Shown piece after piece: positions 8,312 to 17,469 of a stretch of DNA of 37,921 nt. Source of the DNA: Coriobacteriia bacterium (GTDB lineage: Bacteria; Actinomycetota; Coriobacteriia; Anaerosomatales; PALSA-660); contig JANYLP010000049.1 of assembly GCA_025361445.1 (NCBI GenBank), positions 1 through 37,921 of the forward strand. Direction: 5' to 3'. The notes beneath the pieces were generated by a model. That model saw only the letters and a list, made by a program, of their open reading frames with translations. It was not told where the DNA came from and searched no databases. Every line of letters begins with the position of its first letter. Within the stretch, counting starts at the first letter, position 1. A program made the translations under genes and the position numbers.

Positions 8312-9367
8312 ATGGAGCAGCTCACGGATATCGGCGCGCTGGACCGCGAGGGGATCGCGGGGCTCGTCGCCGAACTCGGACAGGCAACGTACCGGACGCG
8401 TCAGCTGGTGCGGTGGCTCTACGCCCGCGGGGTCGTCCGTTTTGAGGACATGTCCGACCTGTCGGCCGAGTTCCGGACGGCTCTGGCGGAACGGTACGTC
8501 GTGGGAACCGCCGAGACCGTCGTCAGGCAGGAGTCGGCCGACGGCACGCGCAAGTACCTCGTGCGGTTCGCAGATGGTGTGAGCGTCGAGACGGTCGGGC
8601 TGCCCGAAGGTGAGCGGCTGACCGTCTGCTTCTCAACGCAGGCCGGATGCGCGATGGGATGCAGCTTCTGCGCGACCGGACGCGCCGGCTTCGTGCGCGA
8701 CCTGAGCCCCGGCGAGATGGTCCGTCAGATCATGCTCGTCGCGCGGGACTTCGGGCGCCGCGTCACCAACGCCGTCGCGATGGGGCAGGGCGAGCCGTTC
8801 GCCAACTACGACGCCGTCCTCGGCGCGCTGCGCCTCATGAATGCGGACGACGGCCTCGGCATCGGAGCGCGCCACCTGACGGTCTCGACGTGCGGGCTGC
8901 TTCCGGGAATCCGGCGGTTCGCCACGGAGCCCGAGCAGTTCACCCTCGCGGTCTCCTTGCACTCAGCGGTGGCAGTCACGCGCGGTGCGCTCATGCCGGG
9001 AGTGAGGTCGGTGAGCCTCACCGCGCTGCGACAGGCGATCATCGGGTACGCGGATGCCACCGGTCGGCGCCCCACGCTGGAATACGCACTCATCGAGGGC
9101 GTCAACGACTCCCCGGCCGAACTCGAGGCTCTCGTCGCGTTCGCGCGGGGCCTACTCGTGCACGTGAATCTGATCCCTGTCAACGCGATCGAAGGCGTCG
9201 ACCTGAAGCGCTCCGCGGCGACGCGTGCGCGGGCCTTCGCCGATACCCTGTCGGCCGTGGGGATAGAGGCCTCCATCCGCACGGAACGTGGCGCGGACAT
9301 CGATGCAGCCTGCGGACAGCTCCGACAGCACGAGGTCGGACGCGGCATCTCGGACCGAGCGCTCTAG
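8312..9367 (+). CDS. rlmN: Dual-specificity 23S rRNA/tRNA adenine-C2 methyltransferase RlmN
   Basis: A 351-residue cytoplasmic radical-SAM enzyme that methylates C2 of A2503 in 23S rRNA and, in the family generally, A37 of some tRNAs. The radical-SAM motif CAMGCSFC gives Cys113, Cys117 and Cys120. The GQGEP segment and the C-terminal RGADIDAACGQL segment, which carries the resolving cysteine, are present. The methylated Cys of the family and the lack of a Cfr-type signature point to RlmN; I cannot exclude Cfr-like activity from sequence alone. The ATG at 8312 fits the family N terminus, and a GTG three codons upstream is the alternative. The start codon lies inside a 9-bp inverted repeat (8286-8294 with 8305-8313). 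The stop codon overlaps the convergent addA stop by sharing CTAG. Confidence 0.95.
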   Translation: MEQLTDIGALDREGIAGLVAELGQATYRTRQLVRWLYARGVVRFEDMSDLSAEFRTALAERYVVGTAETVVRQESADGTRKYLVRFADGVSVETVGLPEGERLTVCFSTQAGCAMGCSFCATGRAGFVRDLSPGEMVRQIMLVARDFGRRVTNAVAMGQGEPFANYDAVLGALRLMNADDGLGIGARHLTVSTCGLLPGIRRFATEPEQFTLAVSLHSAVAVTRGALMPGVRSVSLTALRQAIIGYADATGRRPTLEYALIEGVNDSPAELEALVAFARGLLVHVNLIPVNAIEGVDLKRSAATRARAFADTLSAVGIEASIRTERGADIDAACGQLRQHEVGRGISDRAL

Positions 9368-12300
9368 ATTCTGCGCGCCCGCGAGTGCGGGTGCACTACA
9401 CGGCACAGCCCCCCGGATACGGGGCAGTCGGCGCAGAGGCTCGGATCGTAGGCGGTGAGGGGCGGGAAGCGCCCCGACTGCATCGCTTCGAGCGCCGCGT
9501 CGACCCGAGCGACGACCCGCGCCCGGTCCGCAGCGGTGAAGCGGTACTCCACCTCTTCGCATCCGGCTTCCACATGGATGAAGCGCATCCGCACGGACGC
9601 GGCTCCGGCTTCGAGAAGCGCGAGAGCGTAGATCTCGGCCTGGGCCGAATACCGGGCTCCCGTCGCGTCCCAGGTGACGCCGGTCTTGTAGTCGAGCACC
9701 GTCGCTTCGTCCCCGTCCCACGTGACCAGGTCCATCGTTCCGCGGATGACCCCGCCGTCGACCCGGATGGCGAATGGGACCTCAGGGCTGCCCGCTGCAA
9801 CGAGCGGCTCGATCTCAGACGCCCTAACGGCCTCGACGGCGCCACCGAGCCGCTCGAGCACCCCCGCACTCAGGTGCCTGCCGGCGGCGATCCGGCGGAG
9901 CCTGTCAGAGTCCACCGTCTCCCCCCGTGCGATGAGCTCGAGTGCGGCGTGGAGCGCCGAGCCGAACGCCAAAGGGTCCTCGTCCTTCGGGATCTCGAGC
10001 GCTCCGATGCGCAGCATGCGTTCGGCGAAGAACCGGTACGCGCAGCGCGCGTGCAGCGCGAGCGCCGTGTACGAGACCTCCCGGGGCGGCGGAATGGGGC
10101 CCGCGGTCCTCAGCGACGGGGCGGCCGGTTGCATCCGCCGGATCCGGACCTCGGACTGCGTGTCCGGCAGCGCAGGGGCCTCGACTAGGTCGTCCGGCCC
10201 GATGACCGAGAGGGTCATCAGCGCATCGAGGTCGGCGTCTCCCCTTCGGGCTGATTCGAGCACCCAGTCGATCGCGATGTCGTCGCGCGGCGCGGCCGCG
10301 GGGTCCGTGGACCCGGCGAGCAGCAGCGCCCTTTCCGCGCGCGTGCAGGCAACGTAGAACACGCGCTTCGCTTCCGCGAGGTCAAGCCGCTTCTCCTCTT
10401 CCACCGCTTGCGTCCAGGCCGTGGCGGCGTCCGCCTTCGCTCCACCGATCACTTTCGGTCCACGCGCGACCACGACGAGCCCGTCATCCTCGGGTTCAAG
10501 AAGGAACGCGCCGTGCGTATTGAGCGAGCCGTGCCCCAGATCCGCCACGGCGACCACGGGGAACTCGAGGCCCTTCGCAGCGTGCACCGTCATCACGCGG
10601 ACAGCTCCGGAGCCCTCCACCGCAAGAGCCGCAGCGGGTTCGCGACGGACGAAGGTCTCCCTGTCGTCGAGATAGCGCAGGAATGCGGCCGGATCGCCCG
10701 CTGAGACGCGTTCGAACTCCGAGGCGAGCCGTGCCGTCTTGCGCACGTTGGCCCACGACTCAGGCCGTTCGAGCAGGCCTCCGCCCGGTCCGAGAGCGCG
10801 AGCGGCGTACAGGATCGCGTCGGCCAGACCGAGACGGGCACGCACCTCGCGGAGCAGCTCCACCGTGCGCAGCAACAGCTCGGCGCGCTCCCGGTCGCCG
10901 GCGGGCAGCCCGGCCGCGTGTGCCTCTCTGATGGCCTTCCACAGGCCGTCGCGACCGTGGGTCGCAAGAGCGAGCAGGGCGTCGTCACTGAGCCCTCCGA
11001 AGCCCCCGGCGGCCAGCGCGAGCACGCCCTCGTCGTCGAGCGGGTTGGCGAGCACGCGGAGCAGCGCCCGCACATCGGCGTATTCGGGTGTCTCGTAGAA
11101 GCCGCCTGAAGATGCGGCTATCACGTCGAAGCCGACCTCCCGCAGCGCGTGCACGTACACGGGCATGGTCGTGGACGCGCGAACCAGCACGACGATGTCG
11201 TCTGCTGCGGTGCCCTCGACCACGAGACGTGCAAGGCGCTGCGCGAGAGCGCGCGCCTCGACCGCACGCCAGTCCTTCTCGGGACACAGTCTCTTGTCGA
11301 CGACGATCACCTCGACGAGCGGAGCAGCGTCGGGTGCGCCCGTCTTCGGATCGCCGCTCGTACCGCTCTCAAGAGTCAGGTAGTCCTCGCCGAAGAAGGC
11401 CTGCGTGCCGAACATACCGTTGAGCGCCTGGAGGAGACGCCGCTCCGAACGGTAGTTGACCGTCAGGCGACACGCCTGTTGTGCCTCCCGGGCCTCAGCC
11501 GACTTCCGCTTGCCCTCGAGCACCGTCACATCGGCGTCGCGGAACCGGTAGATCGACTGCTGGGCGTCTCCGACGACGCACTGCCCCGAGCCTGAGATCG
11601 GCTCGATGACCTGGAGCTGCAGGAGGTTCGTATCCTGGAACTCGTCGACCATGACTTCGGCGAAGGACGCGCCGACACCGGCTGCGATGTCTGGACGCTC
11701 GTTCCACAACCGTCGCACCAGGAGCTGTAGGTCCTCGAAGTCGAGGACCCCGGTGCGCGATTTGTCCTGCTCGTATTCGTCAGAGAAGGCGACGAGGAGC
11801 TCTCGCCACGCGTGGGCCCGCTCGGTGGCGAGCGTGTCGATCGCTGCCTGCACGGCGGCCTCAAGCTCCGCGTTGATCTCCCGAGTGGCGGCTTTGGCCT
11901 CCTCATCGCCGCGAGCTGCGCCCTTGCACGCTGCGAGCGCGAACGCTGCCCGAGCACCCTCGCGATCGGATCCGCTCTTCAGCACCTCCGTGATCGCGCT
12001 ACGGAGCTCGATGTATCCCGCAAGGTTCGCAGCCACCGTGGGTGTCTCACGGAGCGCCTTGTAGCCGGGCAGCAGCCTGTCGAGCGCCTGCGTGAGCCTG
12101 ACCAGCGCCTCCCGATATCCCATGCCGTGCGCGATCCCCGTAGCGTCGATCCGCGCACCTTTCGAGCGCGCGCGATCGAACCCATCGAGGACGGTCTTTC
12201 GGAGGTCGGCGACGCCCTCCTCCACGAGTTCCGCGATGACATCCGCACTCGTCGACGTTCGAAGACAGACGGATGCGGCACTCTCGAACGCGGCGGTACG

Positions 12301-12690
12301 CGAAAGACCCGTGTACGGATCGGCGAGAACCGCGAACGCGGGATCCACGCCCAGCTCGAGTGCGTGGCGGCGAACGATTCGGGCGCAGAAACCGTGGATG
12401 GTCGATATCCATGCGTTGTCGACCTCCCGCGCGAGTGCCGGGTGGCCCGCGTCGAGGAATGCGCGTCTCACGCGCTCCGTGAGCTCCCCGGCCGCCTTGT
12501 CCGTGAACGTGATGAGCAAGACGGAGCGGATCGGGAAAGGCCGGCCGGCCGCCTCCTGCTCCAGGACTCGATCGACGAACCTCTGCACGAGCACGCGTGT
12601 CTTACCCGAGCCGGCTCCGGCGCTGATCACGATGCGATCCGCCCTACTGTCGACCGCCTCACGCTGACCGGGGTTGAAGTCGAGGCTCAC
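9364..12690 (-). CDS. addA: AddA-type helicase-nuclease subunit (UvrD-like, PD-(D/E)XK)
   Basis: A 1108-residue superfamily-1A helicase joined to a RecB-family nuclease, the motor subunit of an AddAB double-strand-break resection complex that prepares 3' ends for RecA. The GTG at 12690 overlaps the addB stop by one base (TAGTG). Visible motifs are Walker A AGAGSGKT (Lys30), DEFQDTN (motif II), GDAQQSIYRFR (motif III), and TVHAAKGLEF (motif V). The C-terminal nuclease shows MDLV and LDYKTG. Unusually for an AddA, the nuclease is flanked by a Cys in the segment HARCAYRFF and by a C-terminal C-x2-C-x6-C, the layout of an iron-sulphur-stapled nuclease. AdnA/AdnB-like naming is the alternative. 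Confidence 0.88.
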   Translation of the reverse strand: MSLDFNPGQREAVDSRADRIVISAGAGSGKTRVLVQRFVDRVLEQEAAGRPFPIRSVLLITFTDKAAGELTERVRRAFLDAGHPALAREVDNAWISTIHGFCARIVRRHALELGVDPAFAVLADPYTGLSRTAAFESAASVCLRTSTSADVIAELVEEGVADLRKTVLDGFDRARSKGARIDATGIAHGMGYREALVRLTQALDRLLPGYKALRETPTVAANLAGYIELRSAITEVLKSGSDREGARAAFALAACKGAARGDEEAKAATREINAELEAAVQAAIDTLATERAHAWRELLVAFSDEYEQDKSRTGVLDFEDLQLLVRRLWNERPDIAAGVGASFAEVMVDEFQDTNLLQLQVIEPISGSGQCVVGDAQQSIYRFRDADVTVLEGKRKSAEAREAQQACRLTVNYRSERRLLQALNGMFGTQAFFGEDYLTLESGTSGDPKTGAPDAAPLVEVIVVDKRLCPEKDWRAVEARALAQRLARLVVEGTAADDIVVLVRASTTMPVYVHALREVGFDVIAASSGGFYETPEYADVRALLRVLANPLDDEGVLALAAGGFGGLSDDALLALATHGRDGLWKAIREAHAAGLPAGDRERAELLLRTVELLREVRARLGLADAILYAARALGPGGGLLERPESWANVRKTARLASEFERVSAGDPAAFLRYLDDRETFVRREPAAALAVEGSGAVRVMTVHAAKGLEFPVVAVADLGHGSLNTHGAFLLEPEDDGLVVVARGPKVIGGAKADAATAWTQAVEEEKRLDLAEAKRVFYVACTRAERALLLAGSTDPAAAPRDDIAIDWVLESARRGDADLDALMTLSVIGPDDLVEAPALPDTQSEVRIRRMQPAAPSLRTAGPIPPPREVSYTALALHARCAYRFFAERMLRIGALEIPKDEDPLAFGSALHAALELIARGETVDSDRLRRIAAGRHLSAGVLERLGGAVEAVRASEIEPLVAAGSPEVPFAIRVDGGVIRGTMDLVTWDGDEATVLDYKTGVTWDATGARYSAQAEIYALALLEAGAASVRMRFIHVEAGCEEVEYRFTAADRARVVARVDAALEAMQSGRFPPLTAYDPSLCADCPVSGGLCRVVHPHSRARRI

Positions 12691-15428
12691 TATCTCACCG
12701 CCTTGGCGCAGAAGCCCGCAGCCGAGCAGTAGCGACACGACGCCGATGAAGGCGTCGGCTCGATCCTGCCCTGCCGCATCTCGTCCGCAACCCGACGCGC
12801 CTCTGACGCCGCCGCATCGAGCAGCGCGTCGATCTCGCCACGCTCGATCACGTCGGCGGGCTTGAACGCGCCCGCGACGCCGCTCAACACGAAGCCGCGG
12901 TCAGAACCGTCCTTCAGGCTGCGGTAGACGCCCCCCGCTACGGGCAGCCCAAGGACGCGGGATGCTGCCACCGCGTACAGCTGAAGTTGCACGAGCCCGT
13001 CGCGGCGGATCTGCGCCAGTGATGAGGCGGTCGTGCGCTTGTAGTCCAGGATGACGAGGCCTTCCGGCCCCACGTCGATCCGATCGGCGCGGCCCTTGAG
13101 GGACACACCGCCGATATCGACGGCCGGCAGCTCGGCCGAGCCGCCGAACGCCCACTCGATGTGTGCCGGCGCGTAGTCCGGAAGGAACACCGCGTCGCGC
13201 TCCACGAGCGCCACGACCGAAGGTGGAACGCTCTCGAGCAGGACGAGCTCCTCCAGGGACTCCGGGGTGCGCACATCCGTCATCGCGGCCGCAACGGCTT
13301 CGGAGGCGACGATCGCTGCTGCAGCCCGGGTTCCGGGCGTGACCCGTGGCTCCCGCAGGTGCCATCCCTGGTAGAAGCGGGCGAGAGCGTCGTGTGCGAG
13401 CCTTCCGGCCGCTGAGCGATCGAGCGCCTGGTCCGGTGCCTGCGCGGCGATCTTGCGCTCGATGAACCATCGGTATGGGCATGCGAGGTACGTCTCGATC
13501 TGGCTCGGAGAAACCTCGTTCGTTCCGGCCAGATTCGCAAGTGATGCCTCGCAGAGCACCGCACCGTGAGCACCGCGCGGGCCGCCGAACGCCCCTTCAG
13601 CGTCGAGGGTGACCACTCGCAGCAACGGCCGCTCGCTCGTGGGTAGCGGGTCTCCCGGGCGTCGGTAGAGGTCGAGGAACTCGTCCCAGAAGACCGATTC
13701 CCGCAAGGGTGCGCCTTCGTCGTTCGCGCCTTGTCGCGTGAGCGTGAGGGTGGACGTGGCGGTCACGGCTGCGAGGAAGAACGCCCGACGCTCTCGCTTC
13801 GCGTGTTCCTGTGGATCGCCCACGATCCCGAGAGCCCTCATCGCTTCTGCTACCGACTCGCCTTCGAGGCGATCCTCGCTCCCCCGCCGCGGAATCTCGG
13901 CCGCGATCATCCCTGCGATGATGACGTGCGCGAACTCCCCGGACGGGACAGCATCGATGCCCGTTATGAGCACGTGCCCGGGTCGCCGGGCCGACGCGGG
14001 AGCGATACGGGCAACGGCGAATCGCTCCCAGAGCTCATCCGCAGTCACCTCGCCGTCCCCGAGCTCCATCGCTTCCTGGACGAGACGACAGAACGCACGG
14101 TGGACGGCCGCGTCGATCGCCCCGTCCTCATCAGTGACGGGCGCGGCCCCCGCGTTCGCGTTCACCAGGAGTGCATCAACCAGATTCTTCCATTTCTTGG
14201 CAGTCTCGATACTGATCGGAGCATGGGAGAGTGCTGCAGCGGCTTCGATGATCGGGTCCATCTGCGTGACCTGCCGGAGAAGCTCGCGCCCTCTAGCGGC
14301 CCCGCCTCGGCGCCAGGCGGAGTCCGCCCGGTCGGCCTGGTCGGTCGGAACGCCGGAGAACGGAGTGCGCGCCAGTGCCGCAAGATCCGCCCTGGCGATC
14401 CCGCCGGTCGCGCATGCGCGCAGGGAGAGCAGCGCGCGACCCAGTGCGGTATCGACTGCAAGCAGGCTCTCCTCCGTCTCGGACTCGACCCCCACGTCCC
14501 TGAACGCACGCCGCAACCACTCGCTGTGCCTTCCGGGATCCGCGAACGCGACGACGATGGACTCGGGACGGGCGCCCGATCCGATGAGAGAGGCTGCGGT
14601 GGTCGCGATGTGGCGCGCTTCGGCTTCTTCGCCCTGTGTCACGACCATGCTCACCGAGCCTCGCCACTCACCGGGTTCGGCTCCCCTGAACAGGTCGCGG
14701 CGTATTCTCAGCAGTTCGGGATCGAGGGCATCCGCGACGATCGCCTCATCGATCTCGGCACCGGACGCGCGCAGCCGTTCGATCAAGTCGGTCGTAGCGG
14801 CGGTCCCCGGGCACTCGGGACGCCAGGGCAGTGACAGCAGAACCTCGGCGCCGCCCGCGCTCCAACCACAGATCAGCGCTTCGTGTTCGGGCAGCAGATC
14901 GACGAAGCCATCGGCGACGATCAAGGAGGCGGGCGGCCTCTCCGCACCCAGCGCGGCGCACACCTCCGCACCCTCTGCAAGACCGTGCTGAACGAGCGAC
15001 GCTCGATAGGCGTCGACGGCCGCGATGATCCGACCCGGGAGACCCTCTGCCTTTCGAGAGTCCCGCGAACCAACTCCCGCACGCATCGCCAGCATGCCAA
15101 GAAGGCCGACCGTGCCACGTCCGGACCACTCGGTGACGCAGGCGTTCACGAGAGAGCGCGCGAGGAGCACGTCCCTGCCCAACCCGGACGCGATGCGTCG
15201 TCCATCCCCGATGAGGGCCCATTCGGCCTGAATGAGCCCGTCCAGGGTCGCGACACGCACTCCGACCGGTGAATCGGCTGCCAGAAGCGAACGCGTACGA
15301 ACGGCGTCCGGCCCGGACGGCACGACGACCAGCACGCTGCGGCCCTCGCTCGCTGCGCCAACGACTGCGTCGCGCGTCGCCTGCGCCACGCCTTCGCCCG
15401 GAAGACCCGTTAGGACAGATAGAGGCAC
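12690..15428 (-). CDS. addB: AddB-like nuclease subunit with degenerate P-loop
   Basis: A 912-residue partner of the AddA-like protein. The GTG at 15428 has an excellent AAGGAGT ribosome-binding site. The N terminus has the GxxGxG frame of a P-loop (residues 8-13), but the Lys and Ser/Thr positions are Val14 and Ala15, so ATP binding here is doubtful. The middle is a weakly conserved helicase-like scaffold. The C-terminal RecB nuclease domain has GRADRID and ILDYKRTT catalytic segments. A Cys in the segment ETYLACPYRWF plus a final C-x2-C-x5-C reproduce the four-Cys iron-sulphur pattern of Bacillus AddB. It is immediately upstream of addA and translationally coupled to it. Role: end resection, probably with a structural rather than motor function. 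Confidence 0.85.
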   Translation of the reverse strand: MPLSVLTGLPGEGVAQATRDAVVGAASEGRSVLVVVPSGPDAVRTRSLLAADSPVGVRVATLDGLIQAEWALIGDGRRIASGLGRDVLLARSLVNACVTEWSGRGTVGLLGMLAMRAGVGSRDSRKAEGLPGRIIAAVDAYRASLVQHGLAEGAEVCAALGAERPPASLIVADGFVDLLPEHEALICGWSAGGAEVLLSLPWRPECPGTAATTDLIERLRASGAEIDEAIVADALDPELLRIRRDLFRGAEPGEWRGSVSMVVTQGEEAEARHIATTAASLIGSGARPESIVVAFADPGRHSEWLRRAFRDVGVESETEESLLAVDTALGRALLSLRACATGGIARADLAALARTPFSGVPTDQADRADSAWRRGGAARGRELLRQVTQMDPIIEAAAALSHAPISIETAKKWKNLVDALLVNANAGAAPVTDEDGAIDAAVHRAFCRLVQEAMELGDGEVTADELWERFAVARIAPASARRPGHVLITGIDAVPSGEFAHVIIAGMIAAEIPRRGSEDRLEGESVAEAMRALGIVGDPQEHAKRERRAFFLAAVTATSTLTLTRQGANDEGAPLRESVFWDEFLDLYRRPGDPLPTSERPLLRVVTLDAEGAFGGPRGAHGAVLCEASLANLAGTNEVSPSQIETYLACPYRWFIERKIAAQAPDQALDRSAAGRLAHDALARFYQGWHLREPRVTPGTRAAAAIVASEAVAAAMTDVRTPESLEELVLLESVPPSVVALVERDAVFLPDYAPAHIEWAFGGSAELPAVDIGGVSLKGRADRIDVGPEGLVILDYKRTTASSLAQIRRDGLVQLQLYAVAASRVLGLPVAGGVYRSLKDGSDRGFVLSGVAGAFKPADVIERGEIDALLDAAASEARRVADEMRQGRIEPTPSSASCRYCSAAGFCAKAVR

Positions 15429-15434
15429 GCGCCC

Positions 15435-15462
15435 ACTCCTTCGGTCGTCACTCGGCCGAAGG
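15435..15462 (-). promoter_or_regulatory. Hairpin overlapping the addB ribosome-binding site
   Basis: A 7-bp perfect inverted repeat (15438-15444 with 15456-15462) separated by 11 bases includes the AAGG part of the addB Shine-Dalgarno sequence in its 3' arm (as read in the minus-strand mRNA). In the RNA it could lower translation of addB and, through the stop-start overlap, of addA. Confidence 0.45.
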
Positions 15463-15491
15463 CAAGTGTGCGCCGAGGGTCTGACACCGAG

Positions 15492-15788
15492 CTATACGGC
15501 CTGAGCCTGCGTGTAACGGTCCACGCCTTCCCGGATCTCGCGTACCTTGCGCCACGCGATCTGCTCATCGCGGCCCATGTAGTGATCGAACCGCTCGCTG
15601 AGCCCCTCTGCAGCCACCTCGGCCCTGTCGGCGACCACTCGAGCCAGCTCGGCCGCCTTGAGCGCGCGCTCGGCGAGCCGATGGCGCGTCTCGTCGCCAC
15701 TGGCCGGCGCCATCAGAAGCCCGGCAAGGACCCCCAGGCCGGCGCCGACGATGCAGCCAATGCCAAAATATGCCAATCTTCGTGACAT
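15492..15788 (-). CDS. YtxH-like small membrane protein
   Basis: A 98-residue protein with an N-terminal glycine-rich hydrophobic segment (residues 4-27, containing GIGCIVGAGLGVLAGLLMAP) followed by a charged, mostly helical tail with Ala, Glu and Arg that may form a coiled coil. This is the YtxH-like (gas-vesicle-like) layout; the function of the family is not established. The ATG at 15788 follows GGAGG and begins one base after the parB stop, so it is co-transcribed with parAB. The more distal ATG 11 codons upstream lies within parB and has no reason to be used. Confidence 0.75.
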   Translation of the reverse strand: MSRRLAYFGIGCIVGAGLGVLAGLLMAPASGDETRHRLAERALKAAELARVVADRAEVAAEGLSERFDHYMGRDEQIAWRKVREIREGVDRYTQAQAV

Positions 15789-15789
15789 G

Positions 15790-16662
15790 CTAATCAGCCT
15801 CCACAGCCGACGGGCCCTCACTCAACAGCCGATAGATGCGCTCGAGCTCCTCTTCCCCCTGGAAGTCGATCTCGATCTTGCCCTTATTCGCTGTCTGCCG
15901 GACCCGGACGTTCGTACGCAGGAGACGCCGCATCTTGCGAGCCACGATCTTGTAGGACTTCGGCGAGATCGGCCTCGGCGCGCGATCGGCGCTCTGGCCT
16001 GCCGCGAACAGCCGTGCCAGCGTCTCTGCCTCACGGACCGACAGCCCCTCGTCGATGATCTTGTTGGCGAGGCGTATCCGCCGATCGTCGTCGGGAACCG
16101 ATAGGACTGCACGTGCGTGGCCGGCGGTAAGCTTCTCCTGGGAGATCAGGTCCTGGATCTCATCGGGCAGGTCCAGAAGCCGCAGGGCGTTGGCGATGGC
16201 GGAGCGCGACTTTGAGACCTTGTCCGCGAGCTCTGCCTGAGTCATCTGGTGCTCGTTCAAGAGCCGCCGGTATCCGTGCGCCTCTTCCATCGCATTCAGG
16301 TCTTGGCGCTGCAGGTTCTCGATGAGCGCGAGCTCGAGCGACTCGCCCTCGCTCGTCGACATAACTCGTACCGGCACACGTTCCAGCCCCGCCGCCTTTG
16401 CTGCGCGCCATCTCCGCTCGCCGGCGATGATCTGATAGCCGTCGGAATGCGGGCGCACGATAATGGGTTGAAGCATGCCGACCTTGCCGATCGAGTCTGC
16501 AAGCTCGTCGATCGCCTCCTGGGCGATCACGGTGCGCGGCTGGTTTGGATTGGGGGAGATCGCTGCGGTGGGAAGCTCGTGCGTCTCGTCGGGTGCGCTG
16601 CTGCCGCCGCCGGGGATCAGCGCGGCCAAACCACGGCCGAGTCCACGTCTTTGCTCAGACAC
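15790..16662 (-). CDS. parB: Chromosome-partitioning protein ParB
   Basis: A 290-residue CTP-dependent DNA clamp that loads at parS and spreads to organise the origin region. The GTG at 16662 has a near-perfect AAGGAGGTG site, and the gene overlaps parA by eight bases. Features in order are an N-terminal ParA-stimulating peptide (about 1-20, basic, RRGLGRGLAALIP), the CTPase domain with GERRWRAAK, the helix-turn-helix (TQAELADKVSKSRSAIANALRLL) that reads parS, and a C-terminal dimerisation segment. Its probable target sites, two perfect parS copies, lie 1.7 kb away at 18297 and 18334. Confidence 0.97.
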   Translation of the reverse strand: MSEQRRGLGRGLAALIPGGGSSAPDETHELPTAAISPNPNQPRTVIAQEAIDELADSIGKVGMLQPIIVRPHSDGYQIIAGERRWRAAKAAGLERVPVRVMSTSEGESLELALIENLQRQDLNAMEEAHGYRRLLNEHQMTQAELADKVSKSRSAIANALRLLDLPDEIQDLISQEKLTAGHARAVLSVPDDDRRIRLANKIIDEGLSVREAETLARLFAAGQSADRAPRPISPKSYKIVARKMRRLLRTNVRVRQTANKGKIEIDFQGEEELERIYRLLSEGPSAVEAD

Positions 16663-17437
16663 GGTCGAGCACCTCCTTAGCCAGACGGCGGTAGGCGTCC
16701 GCGCCGCGCCCGGACGGATCGTACACGGTTACGGGCTTGCCGTGGCTCGGGGCCTCGGCGATACGGACCGTCCGGGGAATGAGGGTATCGAACACACGGT
16801 CCTCGAAGAAGTCACGTACTTCGTCGACGACCTGCTGCGAGAGCCGCGTTCGAGAGTCGAACATCGTCATGACGGCGCCGAAGATGTCCAACGTGGGATT
16901 CAGGTGAGTCTTCACGAGACGCACGCTGTCGAGGAGCTTGCTCAGGCCCTCAAGTGCGTAGTACTCGCACTGTACGGGGACGACAAGCCCGTTCGCGACG
17001 GTGAGAGCGTTGATCGTGAGCAGACCCAACGACGGGGGGCAGTCAATGATCACGAAGTCGAAGTCCGCCAGCACCGGCTGCAGAACCACGCGGAGACGGC
17101 CCTCGCGACTCATCGCAGAGACCAACTCGATCTCGGCCCCTGCCAACTGGATGGTCGCCGGGGCAACGAAGACGTTCTCAACTTGAGTCGGCTCGATGAT
17201 CGCCTCTATCGGCGTGTCGCCAAGGAGGGCGTCGTACATACAGAGATCGCGCTGGTTCTTGTTCAGCCCGAAGCCTGAGGTTGCATTCCCCTGTGGGTCC
17301 AGGTCGACCAGCAGGATCCGTTCCCCAAGGTCGCCGAGCGCAGCCGCCAAGTTCACGGCCGTAGTGCTCTTGCCGACCCCGCCCTTCTGGTTCACAACAG
17401 CCAGAACGCGCTTCGGTCTCCCGCCTGAGCCTGACAT
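16655..17437 (-). CDS. parA: Chromosome-partitioning ATPase ParA (Soj)
   Basis: A 260-residue deviant Walker-A ATPase that moves ParB-parS complexes along the nucleoid and, in Bacillus, also modulates DnaA. The ATG at 17437 is chosen because GGAGGAAG precedes it. The P-loop KGGVGKST carries the signature Lys18 and catalytic Lys23. The ALGDLGERILLVDLDPQGN segment and the DFVIIDCPPSLG Walker B segment are intact. The short N terminus with no DNA-binding domain marks the chromosomal Soj type rather than the plasmid type. It is transcribed with parB from a promoter at the end of rsmG. Confidence 0.97.
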   Translation of the reverse strand: MSGSGGRPKRVLAVVNQKGGVGKSTTAVNLAAALGDLGERILLVDLDPQGNATSGFGLNKNQRDLCMYDALLGDTPIEAIIEPTQVENVFVAPATIQLAGAEIELVSAMSREGRLRVVLQPVLADFDFVIIDCPPSLGLLTINALTVANGLVVPVQCEYYALEGLSKLLDSVRLVKTHLNPTLDIFGAVMTMFDSRTRLSQQVVDEVRDFFEDRVFDTLIPRTVRIAEAPSHGKPVTVYDPSGRGADAYRRLAKEVLDRV

Positions 17438-17469
17438 CCGCTTCCTCCCGATCCGAAGACATCCCACGC

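Noticed and set aside
8647-10188. Open frame of about 513 codons overlapping rlmN and the end of addA
   Set aside because: Composition is an Arg/Pro/Gly shadow and it crosses two well-supported genes.
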